The notes beneath the pieces were generated by a model. It was not told the DNA's origin and made no database searches. It was given only the letters and a program-made list of their open reading frames with translations. A stretch of DNA of 64,000 nucleotides from the NCBI RefSeq assembly GCF_900114605.1, contig NZ_FOTP01000003.1:186001-250000 (forward strand), read 5' to 3'. The DNA comes from Bradyrhizobium sp. NFR13 (GTDB lineage Bacteria; Pseudomonadota; Alphaproteobacteria; Rhizobiales; Xanthobacteraceae). Every line of letters begins with the position of its first letter. Position 1 is the stretch's first letter. A program made the position numbers and the translations under genes. Positions 25,284 to 33,049 of the stretch are shown here, in pieces.

Positions 25284-26519
25284 ATGCCTTCGATCCGATC
25301 GCGCGCACTGGCTTTATCGGTTGCCGCGGCCCTCAGCGTCGCGGCCAGCGGCAGCGCGCTGGCCCAGAAGAAATACGACACCGGCGCCACTGACACCGAA
25401 ATCACGATCGGCAACATTATGCCGTATAGCGGCCCTGCCTCATCCTACGGACTGATCGGCAAGACTGAAACCGCCTATTTCAAAATGATCAACGACCAGG
25501 GCGGCATCAACGGCCGCAAGATCAATTTCATCAGCTACGACGACGCCTATTCGCCGCCCAAGGCGGTCGAACAGGCCCGCAAGCTGGTCGAAAGCGACGA
25601 GGCACTGTTCATCTTCAATTCGCTCGGCACGCCGTCGAATACCGCGTTCCAGAAATACATGAATGCCAAGAAGGTGCCGCAACTCTTCGTCGCCACCGGC
25701 GCCAGCAAGTGGAACGATCCGAAGCACTTCCCGTGGACGATGGGCTGGCAGCCGAGCTACGCGGTCGAAGCACAAATCTACGCAAAATATCTGATGAAGG
25801 AGAAGCCGGACGCCAAGGTCGCGGTGATCTATCAGAACGACGATTTCGGCAAGGACTACCAGAAGGCGTTCAAAGAAGCGCTGGGTGCCAAGGCTGCCAC
25901 GATGCTGGTCACGGAAGAGAGCTATGAGATTTCCGAGCCGACCATCGATTCCCACATCGTGAAAGTGAAGTCGCTCAATCCTGATGTTGTCGTCCATTTC
26001 GTAACGCCGAAATTCGCGGCTCAAGGCATCAAGAAGATCGGTGAACTCGGCTGGAAGCCGCTGCAGCTCGTGACCAATGTCAGCGTCTCCGTCGGAGCAG
26101 TGATGCAGCCGGCAGGCTTTGCCAATGCAGAGGGCGTCCTGTCGGCCGACTACCGCAAGGACGGCGCGGATTCGCAATGGAAAGACGATGCGGGCATGAA
26201 GAAATGGTCGGCCTTCATCGACAAATACATGCCGGGCGCCGATCGCACCGACAACAGCCTCGTCTACGGTTATGGCGCCGCGCAGACACTGGTGAAGGTG
26301 CTGGAGATGTGCGGTGACAACCTGACCCGCGAGAATGTCATGAAGCAGGCGGCAAGCCTGAAGGACTTCGCGCCAGACACGCTGCTGCCGGGCATTACCA
26401 TCTCCACCTCGGCCACCGACTATGCGCCGATCGCGCAGTTGCGGATGATGCGCTTCAAGGGTGACAAGTGGGAGCTGTTCGGCGACGTGATCAATGCCGA
26501 TACAACTGCGCCGGACTAG
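25284..26519 (+). CDS. HAAT-family ABC substrate-binding protein, array copy 2 (411 aa)
   Basis: Signal peptide MPSIRSRALALSVAAALSVA ending ALAQ, mature start KKYDTGATDTEITIGNIMPY. Family blocks: DDAYSPPKAVEQARKLVESD, ATGASKWNDPKHFPWTMGWQ, QNDDFGKDYQKAFKEALGAK. A Cys is present in LEMCGDNLTR. Start at 25284 with AGGGAG 7-8 nt upstream. Closest by eye to copy 3, with long identical blocks in the C-terminal lobe. Separated from its neighbours by 160 and 156 bp, each with a terminator, so it probably has its own promoter or depends on read-through. Confidence 0.93.
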   Translation: MPSIRSRALALSVAAALSVAASGSALAQKKYDTGATDTEITIGNIMPYSGPASSYGLIGKTETAYFKMINDQGGINGRKINFISYDDAYSPPKAVEQARKLVESDEALFIFNSLGTPSNTAFQKYMNAKKVPQLFVATGASKWNDPKHFPWTMGWQPSYAVEAQIYAKYLMKEKPDAKVAVIYQNDDFGKDYQKAFKEALGAKAATMLVTEESYEISEPTIDSHIVKVKSLNPDVVVHFVTPKFAAQGIKKIGELGWKPLQLVTNVSVSVGAVMQPAGFANAEGVLSADYRKDGADSQWKDDAGMKKWSAFIDKYMPGADRTDNSLVYGYGAAQTLVKVLEMCGDNLTRENVMKQAASLKDFAPDTLLPGITISTSATDYAPIAQLRMMRFKGDKWELFGDVINADTTAPD

Positions 26520-26556
26520 TGCCGCAGCACTTTGCACTGCACCACTGAAATAACCG

Positions 26557-26590
26557 AGCCCCTGCGATTTGGTCGCAGGGGCTTATTCTT
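26557..26590 (+). terminator. Terminator after array copy 2
   Basis: Perfect 11 bp stem AGCCCCTGCGA / TCGCAGGGGCT, loop TTTGG, then the T-rich tail TATTCTTGT. Confidence 0.8.
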
Positions 26591-26624
26591 GTGACTGGCG
26601 CATCAGGGGTATTCAATGCGGACA

Positions 26625-26640
26625 GGAGTCGCAGAACTCC
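26625..26640 (+). promoter_or_regulatory. Leader hairpin GGAGT-CGCAGA-ACTCC before array copy 3
   Basis: A 5 bp stem with a 6 nt loop, 36 nt before the start of copy 3. The leader of copy 4 has the same loop and the same stem with a compensating base-pair change (T-A to C-G), which suggests that RNA structure is kept. Confidence 0.4.
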
Positions 26641-26675
26641 ACCAAAGACCTGGGAAGAAATGATCACGGAGATCC

Positions 26676-27911
26676 ATGATGCTCGCACGATCCATGCGCC
26701 TTGCAGCACTGCCTGCTGCTATGGCGCTTCTGGCCGCCAGTGTGTCCGGCGCGCTCGCGCAAAAGAAATACGACACCGGCGCCACCGATACCGAAATCAA
26801 GATCGGCAACATCATCCCTTATAGCGGCCCGGCATCCGCCTATGGAACGATCGGCAAGACCGAGACTGCCTATTTCAACATGATTAATGCCCAAGGCGGC
26901 ATCAACGGACGCAAGATCAACTTCATCAGTTACGACGACGCGTACTCGCCGCCGAAGGCCGTCGAGCAGGTGCGAAGGCTGGTGGAGAGCGACGAGGTGC
27001 TGGTGGTGTTCAACCCACTCGGCACGCCGTCCAATACCGCGATTCAGAAATATCTGAACGGCAAGAAAGTGCCGCAGCTCTTCGTCGCCACTGGCGCCAC
27101 CAAGTGGAACGACCCGAAGAATTTTCCCTGGACGATCGGCTGGCAGCCCTCCTATCAGAGCGAAGCGCAGATCTATGCAAAGTATCTTCTGAAGGAGAAA
27201 CCGAACGCGAAAATTGGCGTGCTTTACCAGAACGACGACTTCGGCAAGGATTATCTGAAGGGCTTCAAGGACGGTCTCGGCGCCAAGGCGTCGTCGATGA
27301 TTACCATCGAGGATAGCTACGAGATCGCCGAGCCGACCATTGATACCCATGTGGTGAAGCTGAAAGCCGCGAACCCCGACGTGCTGATGATCTTCACGAC
27401 GCCAAAATTCGCGGCACAGACTATCAAGAAGACCGCAGAGCTTGGCTGGAAGCCGCTACAGATTCTCGCCAACGTCAGCGTCTCCGTGGGAGCGGTGATG
27501 CAGCCCGCTGGCTTTGACAATGCACAGGGCGTGCTGTCCGCCTCCTACACCAAGGACGGTACCGACTCGCAGTGGAAGGACGATCCAGGCATGAAGAAGT
27601 GGAACGCGTTTCTCGATAAATACATGCCGGACGCCAACAAGGCGGATTCGAGCACGGTCTATGGCTATGGTGCTGCGCAAACGCTTGTCAAGGTGCTGCA
27701 GATGTGCGGCGACGACCTGACCCGGGCGAATGTCATGAAGCAGACCGCCAACCTGAAGGACTTCACGCCGGACACGCTACTGCCGGGCATCACCATCAAT
27801 ACCTCGCCCACCGACTTCGCGCCGATCTCGCAATTGCAGATGCAGCGCTTCAAGGGCGACAAATGGGAGCGCTTCGGCGAGATCTTCAGCGCCGACGCCG
27901 TCACGCAATAA
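26676..27911 (+). CDS. HAAT-family ABC substrate-binding protein, array copy 3 (411 aa)
   Basis: Signal peptide ending VSGALAQ, mature start KKYDTGATDTEIKIGNIIPY. Shares DDAYSPPKAVEQVRRLVESD, QNDDFGKDYLKGFKDGLGAK and MCGDDLTRANVMKQ with the other copies. The start may be the ATG at 26676 (GGAG 4 nt upstream) or the next codon ATG at 26679 with better spacing. Differences from copy 2 are concentrated in the middle lobe (EDSYEIAEPTIDTHVVKLKA), where ligand-cleft residues of this family lie, so the copies may bind different but related acids. Confidence 0.93.
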   Translation: MMLARSMRLAALPAAMALLAASVSGALAQKKYDTGATDTEIKIGNIIPYSGPASAYGTIGKTETAYFNMINAQGGINGRKINFISYDDAYSPPKAVEQVRRLVESDEVLVVFNPLGTPSNTAIQKYLNGKKVPQLFVATGATKWNDPKNFPWTIGWQPSYQSEAQIYAKYLLKEKPNAKIGVLYQNDDFGKDYLKGFKDGLGAKASSMITIEDSYEIAEPTIDTHVVKLKAANPDVLMIFTTPKFAAQTIKKTAELGWKPLQILANVSVSVGAVMQPAGFDNAQGVLSASYTKDGTDSQWKDDPGMKKWNAFLDKYMPDANKADSSTVYGYGAAQTLVKVLQMCGDDLTRANVMKQTANLKDFTPDTLLPGITINTSPTDFAPISQLQMQRFKGDKWERFGEIFSADAVTQ

Positions 27912-27959
27912 CTCTGCAGCGCGTGCAGCTCTGCTGCATCAGCGAACACGAATTATACC

Positions 27960-27989
27960 GCTCTCGCGACCACGTCGCGGGGGCTTTTT
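27960..27989 (+). terminator. Terminator after array copy 3
   Basis: Stem GCTCTCGCGA / TCGCGGGGGC (two G-U pairs), loop CCACG, followed by TTTTT at 27985-27989. Confidence 0.8.
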
Positions 27990-28026
27990 CTTGCTGGCGA
28001 TCCCGCGCGGGTGTTGAATGTCGTCA

Positions 28027-28042
28027 GGAGCCGCAGAGCTCC
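28027..28042 (+). promoter_or_regulatory. Leader hairpin GGAGC-CGCAGA-GCTCC before array copy 4
   Basis: Same loop and stem length as the hairpin at 26625-26640, with the closing pair changed from T-A to C-G. It is 46 nt before the copy 4 start. Flanking bases (GTGTTGAATG and CAGGAG) are also shared. Confidence 0.4.
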
Positions 28043-28087
28043 ACGTCAAGAAACACGACACATCACAATTGATCAGGGAGATCAGAA

Positions 28088-29329
28088 ATGCCCGCAATTC
28101 ATCTGCGCCTGGCCGCACTTCCGGCTGCCTCTTTGGCTGGCTTGGCTTTGCTCGCCGCATCCGCCACCGGGGCGCTCGCCCAGAAAAAATACGACACCGG
28201 CGCCTCCGATACCGAAATCAAGATCGGCAACATCATGCCCTATAGCGGACCCGCCTCCGCCTATGGCGTGATCGGAAAAACCGAGGAAGCCTACTTCAAA
28301 AAGATCAATGCTGCTGGCGGCATCAACGGCCGCAAGATCAACTTCATCAGTTATGATGATGCCTATTCGCCGCCAAAAACCGTCGAGCAGGCGCGCAAGC
28401 TGGTGGAATCGGACGAAGTTCTGCTGGTGTTCAACTCGCTCGGCACACCGCCGAACTCGGCGATCCAGAAATACATGAACAGCAAGAAGGTGCCGCAACT
28501 GTTCGTGGCCACCGGCGCCACCAAGTGGAACGACCCGAAGGACTTCCCCTGGACCATGGGCTGGCAGCCCAACTACCAGAGCGAGACGCAGATCTATGCA
28601 AAATATCTTTTGAAGGAAAAGCCCGGCGCGAAGATTGCCGTCCTTTACCAGAACGATGACTACGGCAAGGACTATCTCAAAGGTCTGAAGGACGGCCTTG
28701 GCGCAAAGGCCGCCTCGATGATCGTAGTGGAGGAGAGCTACGAGACCTCCGAGCCGACCATCGACAATCACATCGTCAAGCTGAAGTCGTTGAACGCCGA
28801 CGTATTCGTCAACATCACGACGCCGAAATTTGCGGCGCAGGCTATCAAGAAGGCCGCCGAGATCGGCTGGAAACCGATGCACTTCCTCAACAACGTGTCC
28901 AACTCGATCGGCAGCGTGATGAAGCCGGCCGGCTTCGAAAACTCGCAGGACATTATTTCCGCAGCGTATCTGAAGGACGTCGCGGATACCCAGTGGAACA
29001 ACGACCCCGGCATGAAGGAATTTCTCGCCTTCCTCGACAAGGACTTTCCGGAAGGCAACAAGCTCGACGGATTGATCGTCACCGGCTACGGGGTCGCTCA
29101 GACGCTGGTCGAGGTTCTCAAGAAGTGCGGTGACAACCTGACCCGCGAAAACGTCATGAAGCAGGCCGCCAGCCTGAAGGACTTTCGAACCGAGGTGCTG
29201 CTGCCGGGCATCAAGATCAACACATCTTCGACCGACTTTGCACCGATCAGCCAGCTTCAGCTGATGCGGTTCAAGGGCGATAAATGGGAACTGTTCGGCG
29301 AGGTCATTAGCGCTGACGTGGGCGGCTGA
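28088..29329 (+). CDS. HAAT-family ABC substrate-binding protein, array copy 4 (413 aa)
   Basis: Signal peptide MPAIHLRLAALPAASLAGLA ending TGALAQ, mature start KKYDTGASDTEIKIGNIMPY. Core blocks as in the other copies, with copy-specific substitutions such as KTEEAYFKKINAAGGINGRK, NNVSNSIGSVMKPAGFENSQ and FLDKDFPEGNKLDGLIVTGYG. Start at 28088 has AGGGAG 9 nt upstream. The replacement of the usual YGYGAAQT by TGYGVAQT near the hinge suggests a distinct ligand preference. Confidence 0.93.
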   Translation: MPAIHLRLAALPAASLAGLALLAASATGALAQKKYDTGASDTEIKIGNIMPYSGPASAYGVIGKTEEAYFKKINAAGGINGRKINFISYDDAYSPPKTVEQARKLVESDEVLLVFNSLGTPPNSAIQKYMNSKKVPQLFVATGATKWNDPKDFPWTMGWQPNYQSETQIYAKYLLKEKPGAKIAVLYQNDDYGKDYLKGLKDGLGAKAASMIVVEESYETSEPTIDNHIVKLKSLNADVFVNITTPKFAAQAIKKAAEIGWKPMHFLNNVSNSIGSVMKPAGFENSQDIISAAYLKDVADTQWNNDPGMKEFLAFLDKDFPEGNKLDGLIVTGYGVAQTLVEVLKKCGDNLTRENVMKQAASLKDFRTEVLLPGIKINTSSTDFAPISQLQLMRFKGDKWELFGEVISADVGG

Positions 29330-29360
29330 CCGCCCCCATTCCACATAACGGAAAATATGT

Positions 29361-29402
29361 AAGGCCCGCGTCAAAAAACAACGCGGGCCTTACTGCGTTT
29401 TT
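29361..29402 (+). terminator. Terminator after array copy 4
   Basis: Perfect 11 bp stem AAGGCCCGCGT / ACGCGGGCCTT with a 9 nt A-rich loop; a run of T residues follows at 29398-29402. Its sequence is unrelated to the other array hairpins. Confidence 0.75.
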
Positions 29403-29512
29403 GGTCGCTTTCCATTTGAGCCATTGTGCAATCGCGGTATGACTATCTCGCAGGCGTAAAAGAGCCTGCAGAACAAGAAAATCTCGCCTTGCAAGCAAGG
29501 GAAGGAACTCAA

Positions 29513-30754
29513 ATGTCTGCCACGTTCGCGCGGCTGTTGTCGCTCTCGGTCGCCGCCATGTTGCTCGCCGTCTCCTCGACCCACGTCCTTGCCCAGAAGA
29601 AATACGACACCGGCGCCAGCGACACCGAAATCAAGCTCGGCAATATCGTGCCCTATAGCGGTCCCGCTTCGGCCTATGGCGCGGTGGGCAAGGCGCAGGC
29701 AGGCTATTTCAAGATGATCAACGATCAGGGCGGCATCAACGGCCGCAAGATCAACTACATCAGCTATGACGATGCCTATTCGCCGCCGAAGGCTGTTGAG
29801 CAGACCCGCAAACTGGTCGAGTCCGACGAAGTGCTCTTGATGTTCTCGGCGCTCGGCACGCCGTCCAATACGGCGATCCAGAAATATCTCAACGCCAAGA
29901 AGGTGCCGCAGCTGTTCCTCGCCACCGGCGCAACCAAATGGGCCGATCCGAAGAACTTCCCCTGGACCATGGGCTGGCTGCCCAGCTACCAGAGCGAAGG
30001 CCGCATCTACGCCAAGTACCTGCTTAAGGAAAAGGCCGGCGCGAAGATCGGCGTGCTCTTTCAGAATGACGACTTCGGTAAGGATTATCTCAAGGGCGTC
30101 AAGGACGGCCTTGGCGACAAGGCCTCGTCCATCGTCATCGAGGAGAGCTATGAGCTCACCGAGCCGACCGTGGATTCCCACATCGTCAAGATGAAGTCGC
30201 TCGATCCCGATGTGGTCATCATCTTCGCCACGCCGAAATTCGCCGCGCAGACGATCAAGAAGATCGCTGAACTCGGCTGGAAGCCGACCATGATCGTGCC
30301 GGGCGTCAGCGTCTCGATCGGTCAGGTGCTGCGTCCGGCGGGCTTCGAGAATGCACAGGGCCTGCTCTCCGCGCATTACTCCAAGGACGCCACCGACCCG
30401 CAGTGGAATGACGATCCGGGCATCAAGGCCTATCGTGAGTTCCTCGCCAAATACGTCCCGGACGGCAACCCGTCGGATTCGTCGCTGATGTCCGGCTACA
30501 ATATCGCCGAGACCATGGCGATCTTGCTCAAGCAGTGCGGTGACGACCTCACCCGCGCCAATGTGATGAAGCAGGCGGCCAACCTGAAGGATGTCCAGCA
30601 GTCGACGCTGCTGCCTGGCGTCAAGGTCAACACCTCGCCTACCGACTTCTCGCCCATCGAGCAGATGCAGCTGATGCGTTTCGAAGGCGAGAACTGGAAA
30701 CTGTTCGGTGACGTGCTGACCGGTGAACTCGGCGAAAGTGGCAAGGGCGGTTAG
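29513..30754 (+). CDS. HAAT-family ABC substrate-binding protein, array copy 5 (413 aa)
   Basis: Signal peptide MSATFARLLSLSVAAMLLAV ending THVLAQ, mature start KKYDTGASDTEIKLGNIVPY. Conserved blocks DDAYSPPKAVEQTRKLVESD, QNDDFGKDYLKGVKDGLGDK and QCGDDLTRANVMKQ. Start at 29513 with AAGGAA about 7 nt upstream. Copy-specific features: MSGYNIAETMAILLKQ in place of YGYGAAQT and a C-terminal GELGESGKGG tail. Unlike copies 1-4 it is followed by a repetitive GC-rich stretch rather than a simple terminator. Confidence 0.93.
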   Translation: MSATFARLLSLSVAAMLLAVSSTHVLAQKKYDTGASDTEIKLGNIVPYSGPASAYGAVGKAQAGYFKMINDQGGINGRKINYISYDDAYSPPKAVEQTRKLVESDEVLLMFSALGTPSNTAIQKYLNAKKVPQLFLATGATKWADPKNFPWTMGWLPSYQSEGRIYAKYLLKEKAGAKIGVLFQNDDFGKDYLKGVKDGLGDKASSIVIEESYELTEPTVDSHIVKMKSLDPDVVIIFATPKFAAQTIKKIAELGWKPTMIVPGVSVSIGQVLRPAGFENAQGLLSAHYSKDATDPQWNDDPGIKAYREFLAKYVPDGNPSDSSLMSGYNIAETMAILLKQCGDDLTRANVMKQAANLKDVQQSTLLPGVKVNTSPTDFSPIEQMQLMRFEGENWKLFGDVLTGELGESGKGG

Positions 30755-30760
30755 TTCTTA

Positions 30761-30915
30761 CTTCCCCTCTCCCCCAGCGCAGCAAAGCTGCGCGCGGCGG
30801 GAGAGGGCCCCTTGCTTCTTAAGCGAAGCCCCCCTCTCCCGTCTCGAACCGCTCCGCGGTTCGATCCACCCTCTCCCACCAGTCGCGGCTGCGCCGCGTC
30901 CGGGGGCGAGGGAAG
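30761..30915. repeat. GC-rich intergenic repeat with recurring CCCTCTCCC / GGGAGAGGG
   Basis: CCCTCTCCC occurs three times (near 30765, 30833 and 30870) and GGGAGAGGG once in inverted orientation, interspersed with short palindromes such as CGAACCGCTCCGCGGTTCG. This resembles REP-type intergenic elements of Bradyrhizobium relatives and may end transcription of the binding-protein array. Confidence 0.55.
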
Positions 30916-30953
30916 CGCTTGCCGTCCCTGCCGTAGAGCGTCATAACCCCGGC

Positions 30954-32234
30954 ATGACCGATAAACGCCCCCTGCTCCGCGCAATTTTCGATGCCGCAGT
31001 TGCCGCGGCCCATCCCGATGTCATCCTCAGCGCCCATCTGCCGGCGCCGCCGAAAGGCCGCATCATCTGCCTCGCCGCCGGCAAGGGCGCCGCCGCCATG
31101 GCTGCCGCCGCGGAGAAGCACTATCTCGACACGCTGAAGCTCGATCCCGCGCGCCTCACCGGCATCGCCACCACGCGCCATGGCCATGGCGTGCCGACAC
31201 GGCGTATCCGCGTGGTCGAGGCCGGCCATCCCGTGCCGGACGAAGCCGGGCTCAAGGGCGCCGACGATTCACTGAAACTCGCGGCGGAAGCCACCGCCGA
31301 CGACCTACTGCTGGTGCTGATCTCGGGCGGCGGCTCGGCCAACTGGACCGCACCGGTGGCGGGCATCAGCTTCCAGCAGAAGCAACAGCTCAACCGCGCG
31401 CTGCTGCGCTCAGGCGCGGTGATCGGCGAGATCAACACAGTGCGCAAGCATCTATCGCGCATCAAGGGCGGCCGCCTCGCCCGTGCCGGCCAGAAAGCGG
31501 AGATCGTCACGCTGGCGATCTCCGACGTGCCGCATGACGATCCCGCCGTAATCGCGTCGGGACCGACCGTACCGGATACGACGACGCTGGCCGATGCGCG
31601 CGCCATTATCGCCAAGTTCAACCTCACCACCGATGATGCGGTGCGCGCGGCGCTCAACGACGCGGCCAATGAAAGCGTGAAGCCGAATGATCCAGCGCTC
31701 TCGCGCGCACGCTTCGAGCTGATCGCGCGGCCACGCGAGTCGCTCGATGCCGCGATCAAGGTGGCGAAAGATGCCGGCTATGAGATCATCGATCTCGGCG
31801 CCGATCTCGAAGGCGAAGCGCGTGAAGTAGCGGTGGAACATGCGAAGCTCGCCCTCAAGGCGAAGGCCGACAGCAGGAAGCTCGCTATCCTCTCCGGCGG
31901 AGAACTGACCGTCACTGTGACCGGCAACGGTCGCGGCGGCCCGAACCAGGAATATGCGCTAGCGCTGGTCGAGGCTTTCAAGGACACCAGCGGCATTGTC
32001 GCGCTCGCCGGTGACACCGACGGCGCCGATGGTGGCGCCGGCAGTGCCAGCGATCCCGCCGGCGCGATCATCGATGCACGCACGTTCGAGGCGATGCGCG
32101 CGCAGAAGCTCGATGCGAAGGCAACGCTTGCAAACAATGATGCGACGACGTTCTTCACCGCGACGGGCGATCTGCTGCACACTGGGCCGACGCTGACCAA
32201 TGTGAATGATGTCAGGGTGATTTTGGTGGATTGA
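30954..32234 (+). CDS. Glycerate 2-kinase, MOFRL family (426 aa)
   Basis: Cytoplasmic kinase of the GckA/TtuD type that phosphorylates D-glycerate to 2-phosphoglycerate. Domains: N-terminal glycerate kinase domain (LAAGKGAAAM near 45, VVEAGHPVPDEAG near 95, LISGGGSANW near 130, TVRKHLSRIKGGRLA near 175) and C-terminal MOFRL domain from about 310 (AILSGGELTVTVTGNGRGGPNQEYAL, DTDGADG). Length fits the family. Start at 30954 lacks a clear ribosome site but matches the normal N-terminus. It stands alone between the binding-protein array and the MarR gene; no link to aromatic catabolism is obvious. Confidence 0.92.
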   Translation: MTDKRPLLRAIFDAAVAAAHPDVILSAHLPAPPKGRIICLAAGKGAAAMAAAAEKHYLDTLKLDPARLTGIATTRHGHGVPTRRIRVVEAGHPVPDEAGLKGADDSLKLAAEATADDLLLVLISGGGSANWTAPVAGISFQQKQQLNRALLRSGAVIGEINTVRKHLSRIKGGRLARAGQKAEIVTLAISDVPHDDPAVIASGPTVPDTTTLADARAIIAKFNLTTDDAVRAALNDAANESVKPNDPALSRARFELIARPRESLDAAIKVAKDAGYEIIDLGADLEGEAREVAVEHAKLALKAKADSRKLAILSGGELTVTVTGNGRGGPNQEYALALVEAFKDTSGIVALAGDTDGADGGAGSASDPAGAIIDARTFEAMRAQKLDAKATLANNDATTFFTATGDLLHTGPTLTNVNDVRVILVD

Positions 32235-32241
32235 GATTTAC

Positions 32242-32360
32242 GCTCGTCATTCCGGGGCGCGAGCACCACTTGGCGGTCGCGAACCCGGAATCTCCGAGTG
32301 ATGAACATTATGAGATTCCGGGTTCGCACGCGAAGGCGCATGCGCCCCGGAATGACGAGC
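32242..32360. repeat. 119 bp nested palindromic intergenic element
   Basis: Ends are 19 bp perfect inverted repeats (GCTCGTCATTCCGGGGCGC and its complement at 32342-32360). Inside is a second perfect 16 bp inverted pair, GCGAACCCGGAATCTC (32279-32294) and its complement (32312-32327). It fills the gap between two convergent genes and would fold into a double hairpin. Related, less perfect copies occur at 40086, 46421 and 57147. Confidence 0.85.
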
Positions 32361-32866
32361 TAAAACTCCCGGGCGATCTTCGCCATCATGCCCAGCAGCG
32401 CCTTGTGCTCAGCCGGCCCCAGCACCTCGATCAACCGGGCTTCATGCCGCGTTGCCACCAGCTTCTTGGCGCGGATGAGCGTGGCGCGGCCCTTGTCCGT
32501 GAGCATCAGCACGTGGGAGCGGCGATCGCTCGGCGAGCGCATCCGCGTCAGCAAGTCGCGGCTCTCCAAGGCGTCGAGCAGCGAAACAAAATTCGGACGG
32601 AGAATGCCGAGCGTATTGGCGATTTCGGTCTGATTGCGGCCAGGGTTCTTGTCCAGCAGCAAAAGCACCGAGAACTGCGCCGGCGTCAGCTGCAACGGCG
32701 CCATGCAGCGCAGGAAGTCTTCGAATACCTTCAACTGCGCGCGTTTCAACGAATAGCCCAACAGTTCAGAGAGTTCACCGAGCTGCAGCGCACCACTCTC
32801 CTCATCGAACCCGACGGGCGTGACTTGCTTGGCTTGATCCTGAGACGACGTTTTTGAAACAGTCAT
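32360..32866 (-). CDS. MarR-family transcriptional regulator (168 aa)
   Basis: Winged helix-turn-helix regulator: dimerisation helices at both ends and a DNA-binding core at about residues 55-125 (LTPAQFSVLLLLDKNPGRNQTEIANTLG, then the wing RMRSPSDRRSHVLMLTDKG). MarR proteins near aromatic pathways usually act as repressors released by an aromatic acid or its CoA thioester. It is divergent from livHMGF; the shared AT-rich region contains the dyad at 32950-32964, which also occurs before the crotonase-ligase operon and between dctP and pobA. By analogy with BadR/CouR-type regulators it may control all three, but the binding is an inference. Confidence 0.9.
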   Translation of the reverse strand: MTVSKTSSQDQAKQVTPVGFDEESGALQLGELSELLGYSLKRAQLKVFEDFLRCMAPLQLTPAQFSVLLLLDKNPGRNQTEIANTLGILRPNFVSLLDALESRDLLTRMRSPSDRRSHVLMLTDKGRATLIRAKKLVATRHEARLIEVLGPAEHKALLGMMAKIAREF

Positions 32867-32949
32867 TGCTCGCTTTCCGCGGTATCCGGCAGCTTGAATG
32901 AAACACCCGATCGAAGTGCGACGGGGCCTTGAGATTATGTTTGATAATC

Positions 32950-32964
32950 GTTATGAGATATATC
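32950..32964. promoter_or_regulatory. Operator candidate A (GTTATG-AGA-TATATC) between marR and livH
   Basis: AT-rich dyad in a GC-rich genome, 84 bp before marR and 86 bp before livH. It matches sites at 42904-42918 and 47688-47702 (consensus GTTATR-N3-TATAAT/TATATC). A wider inverted pair TTTGATA (32940-32946) and TATCAAA (32961-32967) overlaps it. Confidence 0.5.
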
Positions 32965-33049
32965 AAATAGAGGGCGGGTTTCAACCGCCATTGTTGATCG
33001 TCCCGCGCCTATGGTATCCGGCGCAGACAGTGTGGGGGAGCGCGCGGCT

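Noticed and set aside
28082-29374. Long minus-strand open frames opposite the binding-protein array (also 25440-26537 and 26664-27350)
   Set aside because: They recur at the same place opposite each paralogue because the paralogues are similar; the translation is His/Arg/Leu-rich without any family motif.
23810-29402. Regularly spaced hairpins that might look like an array of repeats
   Set aside because: Spacing is one gene length, hairpins differ in sequence, and each follows a gene: they are terminators, not CRISPR.
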